From NCBI GenBank assembly GCA_045599305.1, contig JAZRVU010000030.1:1-51714 (forward strand): a stretch of 51,714 nucleotides of DNA, read 5' to 3'. Position 1 is the stretch's first letter. Each line of letters starts with the position of its first letter. This document shows, one piece after another, positions 8,364 through 17,654 of this stretch. The notes beneath the pieces were generated by a model, which ran no database searches, had not been told where the DNA came from, and worked only from the letters and a program-made list of their open reading frames with translations. The position numbers and the translations under genes are program-made. Origin of the DNA: SIG588 sp045599305. Lineage in GTDB: Bacteria > Bacillota > Clostridia > Oscillospirales > Acutalibacteraceae.

Positions 8364-9500
8364 ATGCGTGTGCTGATGACAGGCGGCGGTACCGGCGGGC
8401 ATATCAACCCGGCGCTGGCCATTGCCGCCATTATCAAGGAGCGGTATCCCGATGCGGAATTCCTGTTCGTGGGGGCACGCGGCCGCATGGAGGAGACGCT
8501 TGTTCCCGCGGCCGGTTATACCCTCAAAACGGTGGAGGTCAGCGGCTTTCAGCGCCGTCTGACCCTCAAAAACATCGGCCGCAACGTGAAGGCGGCCGTC
8601 TGCGCGGTCACCGCCAGCGCGGCTTGCGGCCGCATCCTCAAGGAATTCCGGCCGGATATCGCCATCGGTACCGGCGGCTATGTGAGCGGGCCGGTGCTGC
8701 GCCGCGCCGCACAGATGGGTATTCCCGTGGCGGTGCATGAGTCCAATGCCTTTCCGGGCGTGACGGTGAAGATGCTGGCCAAATACGCCGACGTGGTGAT
8801 GATCTGCGACGAGGCGGCAAGAAAACATCTGCCCGCCGCGGCCAAGGTCGCGGTGACGGGCAACCCCGTCCACGCCGATTTCACGGGCATCGACCGTGAG
8901 ACGGCCCGGCGCGAGCTGGGGCTGGACGAGCGCCCGATGGTGCTTTCGGTGGGCGGCAGTCTGGGCGCCCGCCGCATCAACGAGACGATGACGGCGGTGC
9001 TGGCGCGCAGCCACCGCGACGGTGGTCTGCAGCACATCCACGCCACCGGTCGGCGGGAGTATGAGGCGGTCTGCAAAGCGCTCGGTGAGGCCGGTGTGCC
9101 GCTGCACGCCGACGGCATCCGGGTGCGCGATTACATCGACGATATGCCCCGCTGCATGGCGGCGGCGGATGTGGTGATCTCCCGCTGCGGGGCGATGACT
9201 CTGAGCGAGCTGCCCATCGCCGGCAAGCCCGCTATCCTCATCCCCTCGCCCAATGTGGCGGAAAATCACCAGTATCATAACGCCATGGCGTTGGTCAACA
9301 AGGGTGCCGCGCTGTGCATCGAAGAAAAGGATCTGACAGAGCAGACGCTGTGGGAGGCGCTCGAACAGGTGCTCTCCCACCCCGAGGTCTGCCGAAAAAT
9401 GGCGGAGAATGCCCGCCGTGCGGCCATCACCGATGTGGATGCCCGCATCTGGCAGGCGATCGCGCCATTGATGTCAATGGACGAAAAGAAAGAAAAGTGA
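8364..9500 (+). CDS. murG: Lipid II synthase MurG (undecaprenyl-PP-MurNAc-pentapeptide GlcNAc transferase)
   Basis: 378 residues. It adds GlcNAc to lipid I at the inner membrane face to give lipid II, the substrate of FtsW. The GGGTGGHINPALA loop is at 7-19, with VGGSLGARRIN in the middle and a C-terminal UDP-GlcNAc binding stretch (SRCGAMTLSE). The start is ATG 8364, preceded by CGGAGGAAA. Order ftsW-murG is the standard one. Confidence 0.96.
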   Translation: MRVLMTGGGTGGHINPALAIAAIIKERYPDAEFLFVGARGRMEETLVPAAGYTLKTVEVSGFQRRLTLKNIGRNVKAAVCAVTASAACGRILKEFRPDIAIGTGGYVSGPVLRRAAQMGIPVAVHESNAFPGVTVKMLAKYADVVMICDEAARKHLPAAAKVAVTGNPVHADFTGIDRETARRELGLDERPMVLSVGGSLGARRINETMTAVLARSHRDGGLQHIHATGRREYEAVCKALGEAGVPLHADGIRVRDYIDDMPRCMAAADVVISRCGAMTLSELPIAGKPAILIPSPNVAENHQYHNAMALVNKGAALCIEEKDLTEQTLWEALEQVLSHPEVCRKMAENARRAAITDVDARIWQAIAPLMSMDEKKEK

Positions 9501-9574
9501 CCGATATTCCCTCCCTCGCATAGGATGGGGTGCAGGCGCTGCGGCGCCGAGCCCGATCTTTGGGAGGGGTGCCA

Positions 9575-10831
9575 ATGGAACGGCTGATCGTGGAAGGCGG
9601 TCACCGGCTGGGCGGCGCGGTGACACTGCACGGCGCCAAAAACGCCGCGCTGCCGCTTCTGGCGGCCACGCTGCTGACAGACGAGGAATGTGAACTGCAA
9701 AATTGCCCGCGGCTTTCAGACGTGCGGGTGGCCGAAAAGATCTTGCGGCATCTGGGACGCCGCACCGCAGAGGCGGAGGACACCGTCACCGTGGCGGCCG
9801 GTTCTCCCGTTCACGGCGATATCCCCGACAGCCTGATGCGGCAGATGCGTTCATCCATCGTGTTTTTGGGGGCGATGCTCGCCCGCACGGGCGAGGCGGC
9901 CCTGTCGTTTCCCGGCGGGTGCGAGCTGGGACCGCGCCCCATCGACCTGCACCTCGCGGCGCTTTCCCGTATGGGGGCGCAGATCGAGGAGGAGCACGGG
10001 CGGCTGTGCTGCCGGGCGCCGAAAGGCTTGCACGGCGCCGCCATCACGCTGCCGCTGCCCAGTGTGGGCGCGACCGAAAACGTGCTGCTGGCGGCGGCGA
10101 CCGCGGCGGGGACGACCACCCTGCGCAATGCCGCCCGTGAGCCGGAGATCGCCGATCTCTGCCGCTTTCTGAATGCGTGCGGGGCGCGGGTGTCCGGCGC
10201 GGGGGAGAGCACCCTCACGGTGGAGGGCGTGCCGCGTCTGCACGGCTGCCGCCACCGGGTGATCCCCGACCGTATCGAGGCCGCTACATACATGGCGGCC
10301 GCCGCCATCACCGGCGGCACACTGGTCATCAGGAACATAGAGCCGGAGCACGTGCAGCCGGTGTTTCCCGCCTTTGAGGAGGCGGGGTGCCGCCTTGTCC
10401 CGTGGGGGGACGAACTGCTCATCAGCGCGCCTGCGCGGCTGCGCCGGGTGCGGGCGGTGCGCACCATGCCCTATCCGGGTTTTCCCACGGATGCGGCGGC
10501 ACCGCTGGTGGCCGCCTGCTGTGCCGCACAGGACACCAGCGTGTTCGTGGAGACGATTTTTGAAAACCGCTACAAATATGCCGATGAACTGCGGCGCATG
10601 GGTGCTTCGGTGAAGGTGGAGGGCCGCGTGGCGGTGGTCGAGGGCGGCCGGCCGTTGACCGGTGCCCGGGTGACCTGCACCGATCTGCGCGGCGGTGCGG
10701 CTCTTGTGGTGGCGGCGCTGGCCGCCGAGGGCACGACCGAGATCGGCGGGCTTTACCATCTCGACCGCGGATATGAGGAACTGGAACAGGCGCTCTCTGC
10801 CGTGGGCGCGGTCGTGCGGCGGGAAAAATGA
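9575..10831 (+). CDS. murA: UDP-GlcNAc 1-carboxyvinyltransferase MurA
   Basis: 418 residues. It transfers enolpyruvate from PEP to UDP-GlcNAc, the first committed step of peptidoglycan synthesis. Lys-Asn at 22-23 (GAKNAALP) and the reactive Cys116 in PGGCELGPRPIDLH are present. This Cys is the residue alkylated by fosfomycin in known MurA proteins. ATG 9575 has GGGAGGGG 5 bp upstream; an in-frame GTG at 9530 lacks a ribosome site. Firmicutes often have two MurA copies, so another may exist elsewhere. Confidence 0.95.
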   Translation: MERLIVEGGHRLGGAVTLHGAKNAALPLLAATLLTDEECELQNCPRLSDVRVAEKILRHLGRRTAEAEDTVTVAAGSPVHGDIPDSLMRQMRSSIVFLGAMLARTGEAALSFPGGCELGPRPIDLHLAALSRMGAQIEEEHGRLCCRAPKGLHGAAITLPLPSVGATENVLLAAATAAGTTTLRNAAREPEIADLCRFLNACGARVSGAGESTLTVEGVPRLHGCRHRVIPDRIEAATYMAAAAITGGTLVIRNIEPEHVQPVFPAFEEAGCRLVPWGDELLISAPARLRRVRAVRTMPYPGFPTDAAAPLVAACCAAQDTSVFVETIFENRYKYADELRRMGASVKVEGRVAVVEGGRPLTGARVTCTDLRGGAALVVAALAAEGTTEIGGLYHLDRGYEELEQALSAVGAVVRREK

Positions 10832-10855
10832 AATGAACGGAACGGAGAATGGCAC

Positions 10856-11776
10856 ATGGCGACGAAAAAACAGACCACCAAAAAGCGCAAGCGCCGCGTC
10901 AGCCGCTTCACCACCATGGTGATCCTGCTGGTGGCGATCGTGGTGCTTTCGGTGGCCACTTTGTTTATGCGCAGCGCCTTTCATGCCTCGCAGGCCGCGC
11001 CGGACACGACGCCCGGCGAGACGAAGAATTCTGTTTTCAGCGTGCGGGAGATCACCGTCTCCGGCAACACCCGCTATCTGCCGGAGGCTATCGTGCAGGT
11101 GAGCGGCCTGTACGAGGGCGAGAGCATCTGGTCGGTGGATAAGGTCGCGGCGCAGGAGGCCGTCATGGCGGCGTTCCCGTATGTGGAGTCGGCCAAGGTG
11201 ACCAATACCGCCTATAATAAACTGAACATCGCCGTGACCGAAACGAAGGAGATCGGCGTGATGTACGGCGGCGGCAGCTGGCTGGCGGTGGGCGCCAACG
11301 GCAAGGTGCTGGATGTCCGCCCGTTGGAAAGCGACCGTCCGCTGCGTACCCTGTATTTCAAAGGCGCGGCGGTGGGCAGCGGCGCGGTGGGCGAACAGGC
11401 CATGGCCGACCGCGACTTCGCCATCGTGACCGAACTGCTGGCGGCGTTCGACCGCTATGACCTCGACGGCGTGTGCGAGATCGACCTGACCAACAAAAGC
11501 GATATCCGCCTCAACTGGAACAACCGTATGATCATTCGTCTGGGCAACGATACCAACCTCACCCATGAGGTGGGCGTGGTGGTCAGTGCGATGCCCGGTG
11601 TGGAACGGCAATACGGTACCAATGCGGCCGGTCAACTGGACGTGAGCGCTTTTTCGGACGCCGATGCCGAGGAACGCGCGGTGTTCACTCCGCAGGAACT
11701 GCTCACCACCACGGCGCCGGAGACCACTACACAGGCAGAAACCGAGCTGACTGCCGCTAAAGAGCCGGAAGAATAA
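10856..11776 (+). CDS. ftsQ: Cell division protein FtsQ/DivIB
   Basis: 306 residues: basic cytoplasmic N-terminus, one membrane segment (about 18-40), an external POTRA domain (about 60-128, FSVREITVSGN...) and a beta domain. The C-terminal tail (about 280-306) is rich in Thr and Glu. FtsQ/DivIB scaffolds FtsL and DivIC in the divisome. It sits directly before ftsZ, as is common, but the 150-bp gap carries a separate ftsZ promoter. Confidence 0.9.
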   Translation: MATKKQTTKKRKRRVSRFTTMVILLVAIVVLSVATLFMRSAFHASQAAPDTTPGETKNSVFSVREITVSGNTRYLPEAIVQVSGLYEGESIWSVDKVAAQEAVMAAFPYVESAKVTNTAYNKLNIAVTETKEIGVMYGGGSWLAVGANGKVLDVRPLESDRPLRTLYFKGAAVGSGAVGEQAMADRDFAIVTELLAAFDRYDLDGVCEIDLTNKSDIRLNWNNRMIIRLGNDTNLTHEVGVVVSAMPGVERQYGTNAAGQLDVSAFSDADAEERAVFTPQELLTTTAPETTTQAETELTAAKEPEE

Positions 11777-11816
11777 AAAAATTTTTGAATTTTCTGAAAA
11801 AACACGCATTTTCCTG

Positions 11817-11845
11817 TTGAATTTCTTGCGGTATCATGGTAGAAT
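11817..11845 (+). promoter_or_regulatory. Sigma-A promoter of ftsZ
   Basis: TTGAAT (11817-11822) and TAGAAT (11840-11845) with a 17-bp spacer lie in an AT-rich gap, 81 bp before the ftsZ start. It would let ftsZ be expressed above the level of the upstream cluster. Confidence 0.75.
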
Positions 11846-11926
11846 TATAACAAGATATTGTATGGTGTCGGGGAACAGCCCCCAATAAAACGAAAATACA
11901 GGAAAAAGCGCAGGAGGATAAGACAT

Positions 11927-13015
11927 ATGGCTTTCCAGTTTGATGAAGAATTCACGAATGGCGCTCAGATAAAAGTTGTCGGTGTCGGCGGCGGCGGCGG
12001 TAACGCGGTCGGCCGCATGGTGCGCTCCGGTGTGGTCGGGGTGGAATTTGTGGCGATCAATACCGATCAGCAGGCGCTCAGCCGCTCGCAGGCCACGCTG
12101 AAGATCCAGATCGGTGATAAGCTCACCCGCGGCCTCGGTGCCGGCGCCAACCCCGATAAGGGTCAGCGCGCGGCGGAGGAGAGCCGTGACGAGATCGTCA
12201 ATGCGCTCAAGGGCACCGATATGGTGTTCATTACCGCCGGTATGGGCGGCGGCACCGGTACCGGTGCGGCTCCCGTGGTGGCCGAGATCGCCCGCGATCT
12301 GGGCATCCTCACCGTCGGTATCGTGACCAAGCCGTTCCTCTTCGAGGGCCGCAAGCGCATGGAGCAGGCCGAGGCCGGTATCACCAATCTGCGTGAGCAC
12401 GTGGACAGCCTCATCGTGATCCCCAACGAGCGGCTCAAGCAGGTGAGCGAGCAGCGCATCACCCTGCTCAACGCCTTTGAGATGGCGGATGACGTGCTGC
12501 GCCAGGGCGTGCAGAGCATCTCCCGCCTCATCAAAGAGGACGCGATGATCAACCTCGACTTCGCCGATGTCACCACCGTCATGAAGGATGCCGGCTATGC
12601 CCACATGGGCGTCGGTCATGCCGAAGGCAAAGAGAAGGCGGAAGAAGCGGCCAAGGCGGCCATCGCCAGCCCGCTGCTCGAAACCACCATCGACGGCGCC
12701 CACGGTGTGATCATCAACATCACCGCTTCCATGGATATCGACATGGAGGATATTGATGTGGCGTCCTCCATGGTCTCCCGTGCGGTGCATCCGGATGCCA
12801 CCATCATCTTCGGTGTGGCACTGAATGAGGAACTCAATGATGAGATGTATGTCACCGTGATCGCTACCGGTTTTGAAGGTGCGAAATCGGAGGGCGGCAA
12901 TGTGTTCTCAAACGCTTCGTCCGATCTGTTCGGTGGCAGCAGCTCTGCCCCGTCGGATGATGACGGCGGTTATGTGGACATCCTCTCCATCTTCAACAAG
13001 AAGAAGGACGATTGA
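11927..13015 (+). CDS. ftsZ: Cell division GTPase FtsZ
   Basis: 362 residues. FtsZ is the tubulin-like GTPase that forms the division ring. GVGGGGGNAVGRM begins at 19 and the tubulin signature GGGTGTG is at 107-113. After the T7 region there is a short Ser/Asp-rich linker and a C-terminal peptide (VDILSIFNKKK) of the kind that binds membrane tethers. ATG 11927 has AGGAGGATA 6 bp upstream, and homology begins there, so the longer in-frame start at 11858 is rejected. Confidence 0.98.
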   Translation: MAFQFDEEFTNGAQIKVVGVGGGGGNAVGRMVRSGVVGVEFVAINTDQQALSRSQATLKIQIGDKLTRGLGAGANPDKGQRAAEESRDEIVNALKGTDMVFITAGMGGGTGTGAAPVVAEIARDLGILTVGIVTKPFLFEGRKRMEQAEAGITNLREHVDSLIVIPNERLKQVSEQRITLLNAFEMADDVLRQGVQSISRLIKEDAMINLDFADVTTVMKDAGYAHMGVGHAEGKEKAEEAAKAAIASPLLETTIDGAHGVIINITASMDIDMEDIDVASSMVSRAVHPDATIIFGVALNEELNDEMYVTVIATGFEGAKSEGGNVFSNASSDLFGGSSSAPSDDDGGYVDILSIFNKKKDD

Positions 13016-13037
13016 ACCTCTGCGTAAACAGTCAAAC

Positions 13038-13069
13038 GCCCCGTGTGGTCACACACGGGGCATTTTTTT
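13038..13069 (+). terminator. Rho-independent terminator after ftsZ
   Basis: GCCCCGTGTG (13038-13047), loop GTCA and CACACGGGGC (13052-13061) form a perfect 10-bp stem, followed by seven T. It ends the dcw unit 22 bp after the ftsZ stop. Confidence 0.95.
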
Positions 13070-13114
13070 CGGCAAGATCTTAAGAACAAAGTGTAAATTT
13101 TCCCGGCGGAGATA

Positions 13115-13143
13115 TTGCCACAGGGGCGCGTATATGTTATAAT
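13115..13143 (+). promoter_or_regulatory. Sigma-A promoter of the ruvC operon
   Basis: TTGCCA (13115-13120) and TATAAT (13138-13143) with a 17-bp spacer. It is the only clear promoter seen before the run of 15 + strand genes ending at 28059. Confidence 0.85.
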
Positions 13144-13178
13144 ATATTAAATATAGGCTTAGAAACGGAGGGAGCGGT

Positions 13179-13709
13179 ATGGTGATCCTCGGGATCGACC
13201 CCGGTTATGCCATTGTGGGCTGGGGTTGTGTGAAATATGAACGCGGGCATTTCACGCCGCTGGCGTTCGGCGCCATCACCACTCCCGCGGGCGCCGACTT
13301 TTCGCTGCGCCTTTGCTACATCTACGATCAGCTGCAGCTGCTGTGTGCCAAGTATCGACCGGACGCGGTGTCGGTGGAAAAACTGTATTTCCAGAATAAC
13401 CAGAAGACCGCCATCGATGTGGCGCAGGCACGCGGTGTGACACTGCTGGCACTGCACAAAAGCGGGGTACCGGTGTTCGAATACACCCCCCTGCAGGTGA
13501 AAAGCGCCGTCACCGGCTATGGCCGGGCGCAGAAGCCGCAGGTGATGGAAATGACCCGCCGCCTTTTGAAACTGCAGGAGGTGCCCCGGCCGGACGATAC
13601 CGCCGACGCGCTGGCCATCGCCATCTGTCACGGGCAGATGGGCGGCACGGCGCTCAAGCAGGCGCTGGCACAGGGGACAGTCAGAACAACGGGGAGGAAT
13701 AACGGATGA
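13179..13709 (+). CDS. ruvC: Holliday junction resolvase RuvC
   Basis: 176 residues, RNase H fold. It cuts four-way junctions during recombination repair, guided by RuvAB. The acidic catalytic residues are visible: Asp7 (GIDPG), Glu67 (SVEKLYF), Asp140 and Asp143 (PDDTADALA). The QNNQKTA stretch after Glu67 is also typical. GGAGGGAG precedes ATG 13179. The stop overlaps the ruvA start by 4 bp. Confidence 0.97.
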   Translation: MVILGIDPGYAIVGWGCVKYERGHFTPLAFGAITTPAGADFSLRLCYIYDQLQLLCAKYRPDAVSVEKLYFQNNQKTAIDVAQARGVTLLALHKSGVPVFEYTPLQVKSAVTGYGRAQKPQVMEMTRRLLKLQEVPRPDDTADALAIAICHGQMGGTALKQALAQGTVRTTGRNNG

Positions 13710-14305
13710 TCTACAGCGTACGCGGTACCCTGACCCATGCGGAGCCGAAACTGGCCGTGGTGGAATGCGGCGGTGTGGGCATGATGTGCCACATCACCCT
13801 GAACACGGCACGCCAACTGCCCGCGCAGGGCGAAGAGGTCATGCTCTACACCATCCTGAACGTGCGGGAAGACGCCATGGAACTGTTCGGTTTTGCCGAC
13901 CAGGCCGAGCGGCGGTGCTTCCAGCAGCTCATCACCGTGACCGGCGTGGGCCCCAAGGCGGCGCTGGCCATCCTTTCGGAACTGACACCGGATAAACTGG
14001 CGCTGGCCGTGGCGGCGGGGGATCACAAACTGATCACCCGGGCACAGGGAGTCGGCCCCAAGCTCGCGCAGCGGGTGGTGCTGGAACTCAAGGACAAGGT
14101 CTCCGATCTGAAAGCGGACGGCGATTTCGAGATACCGCAGGGGCAGCCCTCGGCGGCGGGCAACGCCGACGAGGCGGTGAACGCGCTGACGGTGCTGGGC
14201 TTCTCGGCTTCGGAGGCATCGGCCGCCGTGGCCAAGCTCGACAGCACGCTGCCGGCGGGCGAACTGGTGCGTCTGGCACTGCGCAGTCTGGCACAGCGAA
14301 AGTGA
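13706..14305 (+). CDS. ruvA: Holliday junction DNA-binding protein RuvA
   Basis: 199 residues. RuvA tetramers hold the Holliday junction and load RuvB. The OB-fold domain (about 1-63) begins MIYSVRGTL. Helix-hairpin-helix motifs follow (VTGVGPKAALAIL and AQGVGPKLAQRVV), and a C-terminal domain III contacts RuvB. Translationally coupled to ruvC (ATGA overlap), with ruvB 12 bp downstream. Confidence 0.97.
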   Translation: MIYSVRGTLTHAEPKLAVVECGGVGMMCHITLNTARQLPAQGEEVMLYTILNVREDAMELFGFADQAERRCFQQLITVTGVGPKAALAILSELTPDKLALAVAAGDHKLITRAQGVGPKLAQRVVLELKDKVSDLKADGDFEIPQGQPSAAGNADEAVNALTVLGFSASEASAAVAKLDSTLPAGELVRLALRSLAQRK

Positions 14306-14317
14306 GGAGTGTGACGA

Positions 14318-15364
14318 ATGGAACTGGATCTGGAAAACCGCATGGTCACCACCGAATTCATCCCCGAGGACGAGGCGGAAAATTCGCTGCGTCCCCGTGC
14401 CCTTTCGGAATATATCGGGCAGGAAAAGGTGAAGGAAAACCTGTCCGTCTTCATTGATGCGGCCAAGCAGCGGGGCGACGTGCTCGACCATGTGCTGCTC
14501 TACGGCCCTCCGGGACTGGGCAAGACCACGCTGGCGGCCATCATCGCCAACGAGATGGGGGTCAATTTCCGCATCACCTCCGGTCCCGCACTGGAGCGGC
14601 CGGGCGATCTCGCCGCCATGCTCACCAATCTGGACGTGGGCGACGTGCTGTTTATCGACGAGATCCACCGCCTGCCCCGTACGGTGGAGGAGATTTTGTA
14701 CCCCGCGATGGAGGATTTCGCCATCGACATCATGAACGGCAAGGGGCAGGGCGCCACCTCCATCCATCTGCCGCTGCCGAAATTCACCCTGATCGGTGCC
14801 ACCACCCGCGCCGGGCAGCTTTCCGCGCCGCTGCGTGACCGCTTCGGCGTCATCTCGCGGCTGGAACTCTACACCACCGAGGAACTGGGGCAGATCGTGC
14901 AGCGTTCGGCGCACATTCTGGATATCCCCTGCGATACCGACGGTGCCCGTGAGATCGCCTCCCGCTGCCGCGGCACCCCGCGTATCGCCAACCGGATGCT
15001 CAAGCGGGTACGCGATTTCGCACAGGTCGCCAGCAACGGCACCATCACCGCCCCGGCGGCGCGCATGGCGCTGGATCGGCTGGAGGTGGACAAACTGGGG
15101 CTCGATATGGTCGACCGGCGGATGCTCAAGGCCATGATCGACTATTACGGCGGCGGCCCGGTGGGCCTGGATACCATCGCCGCCGTGATCGGCGAAGAGT
15201 CGGTCACCATCGAGGATGTCTACGAGCCGTATCTGATGCAGATCGGCTTCCTCACCCGTACGCCGCGCGGGCGGGTGGTGCTGCCCGCGGCCTATACCCA
15301 TCTGGGGCTGCCGGTGCCGGGCGAGCAGAAGACGGCATTTGAGCAGCAGCGTTTTGACGACTGA
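14318..15364 (+). CDS. ruvB: Holliday junction branch-migration helicase RuvB
   Basis: 348 residues, the normal RuvB length. AAA+ motor that drives branch migration with RuvA. N-terminal LRPRALSEYIGQ, Walker A GPPGLGKTT (63-71), Walker B VLFIDEIHRL, and a C-terminal winged helix (DYYGGGPVGLDTIAA). GAGGAG lies 8 bp before ATG 14318. The gene order ruvC-ruvA-ruvB gives a complete resolvasome. Confidence 0.98.
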   Translation: MELDLENRMVTTEFIPEDEAENSLRPRALSEYIGQEKVKENLSVFIDAAKQRGDVLDHVLLYGPPGLGKTTLAAIIANEMGVNFRITSGPALERPGDLAAMLTNLDVGDVLFIDEIHRLPRTVEEILYPAMEDFAIDIMNGKGQGATSIHLPLPKFTLIGATTRAGQLSAPLRDRFGVISRLELYTTEELGQIVQRSAHILDIPCDTDGAREIASRCRGTPRIANRMLKRVRDFAQVASNGTITAPAARMALDRLEVDKLGLDMVDRRMLKAMIDYYGGGPVGLDTIAAVIGEESVTIEDVYEPYLMQIGFLTRTPRGRVVLPAAYTHLGLPVPGEQKTAFEQQRFDD

Positions 15365-15378
15365 AGGAGTTTGTGAGT

Positions 15379-16728
15379 ATGGGAAGATTGTTTGGGACTG
15401 ACGGCGCCCGCGGTGTGGCCAATACGGAACTGACCTGCGAGCGGGCGATGAACATTGCCCGGGCGGCGGCACAGGTGCTTTCGTCGGTTTCGGGGCGCCG
15501 GCCGCTCATCGTCATCGGCAAGGACACCCGCCTCTCCTCCGATATGCTGGAGGCCGCCATGGTGGCGGGCTTCTGCTCGGTGGGCGCGGACGTAAAACTG
15601 CTGGGCGTGATACCCACCCCGGCGGTGGCGTTTCTGGTGAAGGCGTACGGTGCCGACGCCGGTGTGATGATCTCGGCCTCCCACAATCCCTGTGAATACA
15701 ACGGTATCAAGCTGTTCGGCGGCGAGGGCTACAAACTGCCCGACGCCGTGGAGGAACAGATCGAGGCGATCGTGCTGGACGGCGCGGGGGAGATCCCCTG
15801 CCCCGTGGGCGGCGATATCGGCCGGGTGAGCGCGGCACAGACGGCGGCGGAAGACTATATCCGCCATCTGCTGGACGCCGCCGACGTGAGCCTGCGCGGG
15901 ATGCGGCTGGCGGTCGACTGCGCCAACGGCTCCGCCTCGGCCACGGCACACCGCCTGTTTGCCGATCTGGAGGCCGACTGCGTATTTTTGAACGATACGC
16001 CCGACGGCGTGAATATCAACAGCAACTGCGGCTCCACCCATATCGAGTCGCTGGCCGAATATGTGAAGGCCCACAAGTGTTTCGGCGGCGTGGCGTTCGA
16101 CGGCGATGCCGACCGCTGTCTGGCGGGGGATGAGAACGGCAACCTGATCGACGGCGACAAGATCATCGCCGCGCTGGCGCTCGACATGAAGCAAAAAGGC
16201 GAACTGACCGGCAACGCCGCCGTGGGCACCGTGCTCTCCAATCTCGGCTTCTTCCGTTGCTGCGAGGAACACGGCATCACGGCCGTGGCCGCCAAGGTGG
16301 GCGACCGCTATGTGCTCGAGGAAATGCTCGAAAAGGGCTATATGATCGGCGGCGAGCAGTCGGGGCACATCATTTTGAAAAAATACGCCACCACCGGCGA
16401 CGGACAACTCACGGCCATCCGGCTGCTCTGTGTCTGCCGCGAAAAGGGCTGTAAGCTCTCCGCCATGGGGGACGTGATGCAGCGCTTCCCGCAGGTGATG
16501 ATCAACGTGAAAGCCACCGACGTGCAGAAAGCGGCCTTTGCCGCCGATGCGGCGCTGGCCGCGGTGATCCGCCGTGCCGACGAATCGCTCGGCGCGGACG
16601 GCCGTGTGCTGGTGCGTCCCTCCGGCACCGAGCCGCTCATCCGCGTGATGGTGGAGGGCCGGCACTTCGACGAGATCAACGCACTGGCCGTGTCGCTGGC
16701 GGATACCATCCGCGCGGCGCTGAAATGA
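15379..16728 (+). CDS. glmM: Phosphoglucosamine mutase GlmM
   Basis: 449 residues. It converts glucosamine-6-phosphate to glucosamine-1-phosphate for UDP-GlcNAc synthesis, feeding MurA and MurG. It starts MGRLFGTDGARG. The phospho-accepting Ser101 is in ISASHNP, the Mg site is DGDADRC, and the phosphate-binding loop is RPSGTEPLIRVM. ATG 15379 is 9 bp after AAGGAG; a GTG at 15373 is too close to that site. Confidence 0.96.
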   Translation: MGRLFGTDGARGVANTELTCERAMNIARAAAQVLSSVSGRRPLIVIGKDTRLSSDMLEAAMVAGFCSVGADVKLLGVIPTPAVAFLVKAYGADAGVMISASHNPCEYNGIKLFGGEGYKLPDAVEEQIEAIVLDGAGEIPCPVGGDIGRVSAAQTAAEDYIRHLLDAADVSLRGMRLAVDCANGSASATAHRLFADLEADCVFLNDTPDGVNINSNCGSTHIESLAEYVKAHKCFGGVAFDGDADRCLAGDENGNLIDGDKIIAALALDMKQKGELTGNAAVGTVLSNLGFFRCCEEHGITAVAAKVGDRYVLEEMLEKGYMIGGEQSGHIILKKYATTGDGQLTAIRLLCVCREKGCKLSAMGDVMQRFPQVMINVKATDVQKAAFAADAALAAVIRRADESLGADGRVLVRPSGTEPLIRVMVEGRHFDEINALAVSLADTIRAALK

Positions 16729-16753
16729 TTTTACCAAAAGGAATGGACAGACC

Positions 16754-17620
16754 ATGAGAGCAGCAAACAACTGGGCAGACTATGAACTGCTGGATGCCTC
16801 GGCCGGCGAGCGGCTGGAGCGCTGGGGCGAGTTCATCCTCATCCGTCCCGATCCGCAGGTGCTGTGGAATACGAAAAAAGCGCACCCGGCGTGGCAGAAC
16901 GCCCATGCGCATTATCACCGCTCCAACACCGGCGGCGGGCACTGGGAGCGGCTGCGCCCCCTGCCCGACAGCTGGCAGATCGGCTACGGCGATCTGCGCT
17001 TCAATCTGAAGCCGATGGGCTTCAAGCACACCGGCCTTTTCCCCGAGCAGGCGGTGAACTGGGATGACATGGCGGCGCAGATCAAAGCCGCCGGCCGTCC
17101 CATCCGGGTGCTCAACCTGTTCGGGTACACCGGCGGCGCCACCCTCGCCTGTGTGGCGGCGGGGGCGCACGTCACCCACGTGGACGCCGCCAAGGGCATG
17201 GTCACATGGGGGCGCGAAAACGTCACCGCCTCCGGGCTGGCCGACCGCCCCATGCGCTGGCTGGTGGACGACTGCGGCAAATTCGTGCAGCGGGAACTGC
17301 GCCGCGGCAATTCCTACGACGCCATTCTGATGGACCCGCCGTCCTACGGGCGGGGGCCGAACGGCGAGGTGTGGAAGCTCGAAGAGCAGATCTGGCCGCT
17401 GGTGGAGCAGTGCGTGGCACTGCTTTCGGACACCCCGCTCTTTTTCTACATCAATTCCTACACCACGGGGCTCTCCCCGTCGGTGATGCAGTATATCCTG
17501 GCGTCGCTGATCCCGCCAAAAAACGGCGGGCATATCGACGCCGACGAGATCGGTCTGCCGGTGACGCAGAGCGGCTGGGTGCTGCCCTGCGGCTCCACCG
17601 CCCGTTGGCGGGCAGACTGA
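16754..17620 (+). CDS. Class I SAM-dependent methyltransferase (RlmI-like)
   Basis: 288 residues. It has a Rossmann methyltransferase core: NLFGYTGGATLACVAAGA (motif I), VDAAKGMV, and the catalytic-type motif MDPPSYGRG, like the C-terminal part of RlmI/RlmK 23S rRNA methyltransferases. There is no N-terminal PUA domain, so substrate recognition must differ from RlmI. RNA methylation is a family-based guess. It lies 25 bp after glmM and 34 bp before ecfA1, inside the long operon. An AAAAGGA site is 11 bp upstream of the start. Confidence 0.8.
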   Translation: MRAANNWADYELLDASAGERLERWGEFILIRPDPQVLWNTKKAHPAWQNAHAHYHRSNTGGGHWERLRPLPDSWQIGYGDLRFNLKPMGFKHTGLFPEQAVNWDDMAAQIKAAGRPIRVLNLFGYTGGATLACVAAGAHVTHVDAAKGMVTWGRENVTASGLADRPMRWLVDDCGKFVQRELRRGNSYDAILMDPPSYGRGPNGEVWKLEEQIWPLVEQCVALLSDTPLFFYINSYTTGLSPSVMQYILASLIPPKNGGHIDADEIGLPVTQSGWVLPCGSTARWRAD

Positions 17621-17654
17621 CCGCACACCACTATCCGCGAAAGGGGGAAGCAGC

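Noticed and set aside
9501..9574. GC-rich gap between murG and murA, considered as a terminator
   Set aside because: A small GGCGC/GCGCC pairing exists but there is no T run, and the two genes belong to one cluster.
13628..15472. 614-codon - strand open frame over ruvA and ruvB
   Set aside because: Antisense to complete ruvAB genes; composition and lack of motifs mark it as a shadow.
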